Assembly: GCF_000967965.1 (NCBI RefSeq)
Contig: NZ_LACC01000016.1
Span: 1,951 to 65,950 of the forward strand
Length of the DNA stretch: 64,000 bases
Reading direction: 5' to 3'
Origin: Pseudomonas fluorescens
GTDB taxonomy: Bacteria > Pseudomonadota > Gammaproteobacteria > Pseudomonadales > Pseudomonadaceae
Below are positions 63,695 to 64,000 of this stretch, in pieces. Below the pieces are notes generated by a model. That model was given only the letters and a program-made list of their open reading frames with translations, did no database searches and was not told the DNA's origin. Position 1 is the stretch's first letter. Every line of letters begins with the position of its first letter. The position numbers and the translations under genes were made by a program.

Positions 63695-64000
63695 ATGACG
63701 TTACTGGCATCTCCACTTGAATCCATCGAAAGCGCGGTGATCTGGCTGCTGGTGGTTTTTTCCGTCGCGACCTGGGGGCTGGCATTGACCAAGGGCGTGC
63801 AGTTCGCTCGCCTCAAGGCACAGGATCGAAAGTTTCATCAACTGTTCTGGGCCGCTTCGAGCCTCGACTCGGCGGCGGAACTGAGCGAAACCCGGCCCGG
63901 CGCGGCAGCCCGGGTTGCACAGGCCGGTTATGCGGCAATCCAGGTGGGCGAGACGCCACAGGCGGCGGACTTGAGCCAGGCGATCAACCATCAGGATCGT
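63695..64000 (+). CDS. ExbB/TolQ/MotA-family proton channel, N-terminal part (runs off the window)
   Basis: The first 102 codons are open to the window end: MTLLASPLESIESAVIWLLV, a helix (VIWLLVVFSVATWGLALTKGV), then a cytoplasmic stretch (FHQLFWAASSLDSAAELSETRPGAAARVAQAGYAA) as in ExbB. GAGGA lies eight bases upstream of the ATG. It starts 44 bases after tonB, so an exbB-exbD pair for this TonB is expected beyond the window. Confidence 0.85.
   Translation, partial: MTLLASPLESIESAVIWLLVVFSVATWGLALTKGVQFARLKAQDRKFHQLFWAASSLDSAAELSETRPGAAARVAQAGYAAIQVGETPQAADLSQAINHQDR

Overview
The window reads as chromosomal DNA of a Pseudomonas of the fluorescens group. The grounds are high GC throughout, a LapA/LapEBC biofilm locus with the canonical LapG cleavage motif, an order gabD-gabT ... 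cysA-cysW-cysT-sbp-oscA-PAS/GGDEF/EAL-desA that matches my memory of the P. aeruginosa PA0265-PA0286 neighbourhood, and many Pseudomonas-type REP palindromes. I see no rRNA, prophage, integrase, insertion sequence or CRISPR array. There is one tRNA, tRNA-Arg(CCG).

Layout. (1) 1-6221: start of the giant adhesin gene lapA (minus strand, cut by the window edge), divergent from its type I secretion system lapE-lapB-lapC. (2) 6607-10292: a TauD-type dioxygenase with a NitT/TauT-type ABC importer, probably for organosulfur scavenging. (3) 10323-11393: an orphan mini-RHS gene. (4) 11710-17012: LysR regulator and an EmrAB-type tripartite efflux operon whose outer-membrane gene carries an in-frame REP doublet. 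(5) 17130-21663: GT39-like membrane protein, slipin/NfeD pair, YbaK-type deacylase, DUF2789 protein, and a Phd/RelE-type toxin-antitoxin pair in which the toxin has a nonsense mutation. (6) 21760-26828: MarR regulator with an AaeXAB-like efflux operon (FUSC, DUF1656, HlyD, NodT). (7) 26921-33448: assorted envelope proteins, a Rieske/FAD oxidoreductase, a PEBP protein, and a three-gene envelope operon of unknown function. (8) 33601-43059: decayed cytochrome b561 fragment, tRNA-Arg, gabD-gabT, HDOD response regulator, two c-di-GMP enzymes and the phospholipid desaturase gene desA. (9) 43282-48695: oscA, sbp, cysT, cysW, cysA, then an Mpo1-like protein and a Crp-family regulator. (10) 48815-52467: HipBA pair, AraC regulator and a second desaturase. 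(11) 52591-64000: a sulfate-ester utilisation island (atsA, atsC, atsB, atsR, sftR-like, atsK, sftP-like TonB receptor) followed by tonB and the start of an exbB-like gene.

How the genes work together. Sulfur acquisition dominates the window: sulfate uptake by Sbp/CysTWA, organosulfur adaptation by OscA, oxygenolytic desulfonation or alkylsulfate cleavage by two alpha-ketoglutarate dioxygenases with their own importers, hydrolytic arylsulfate cleavage by AtsA, and an outer-membrane receptor with its own TonB/ExbB. A second theme is the cell surface: LapA secretion, three outer-membrane factors, c-di-GMP enzymes and desaturases.

Three coding features are easily missed because they run off the window or are broken: the lapA 5' end (1-956), the exbB-like 5' end (63695-64000) and the relE-like pseudogene (21382-21663). 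Several start codons were moved downstream to better ribosome binding sites, as noted per entry. I found no wholly new defence or mobile system. The least explained items are the mini-RHS gene, the envelope operon at 32007-33448, the toxin-antitoxin palindrome that contains the ribosome binding site, and the translated REP doublet.
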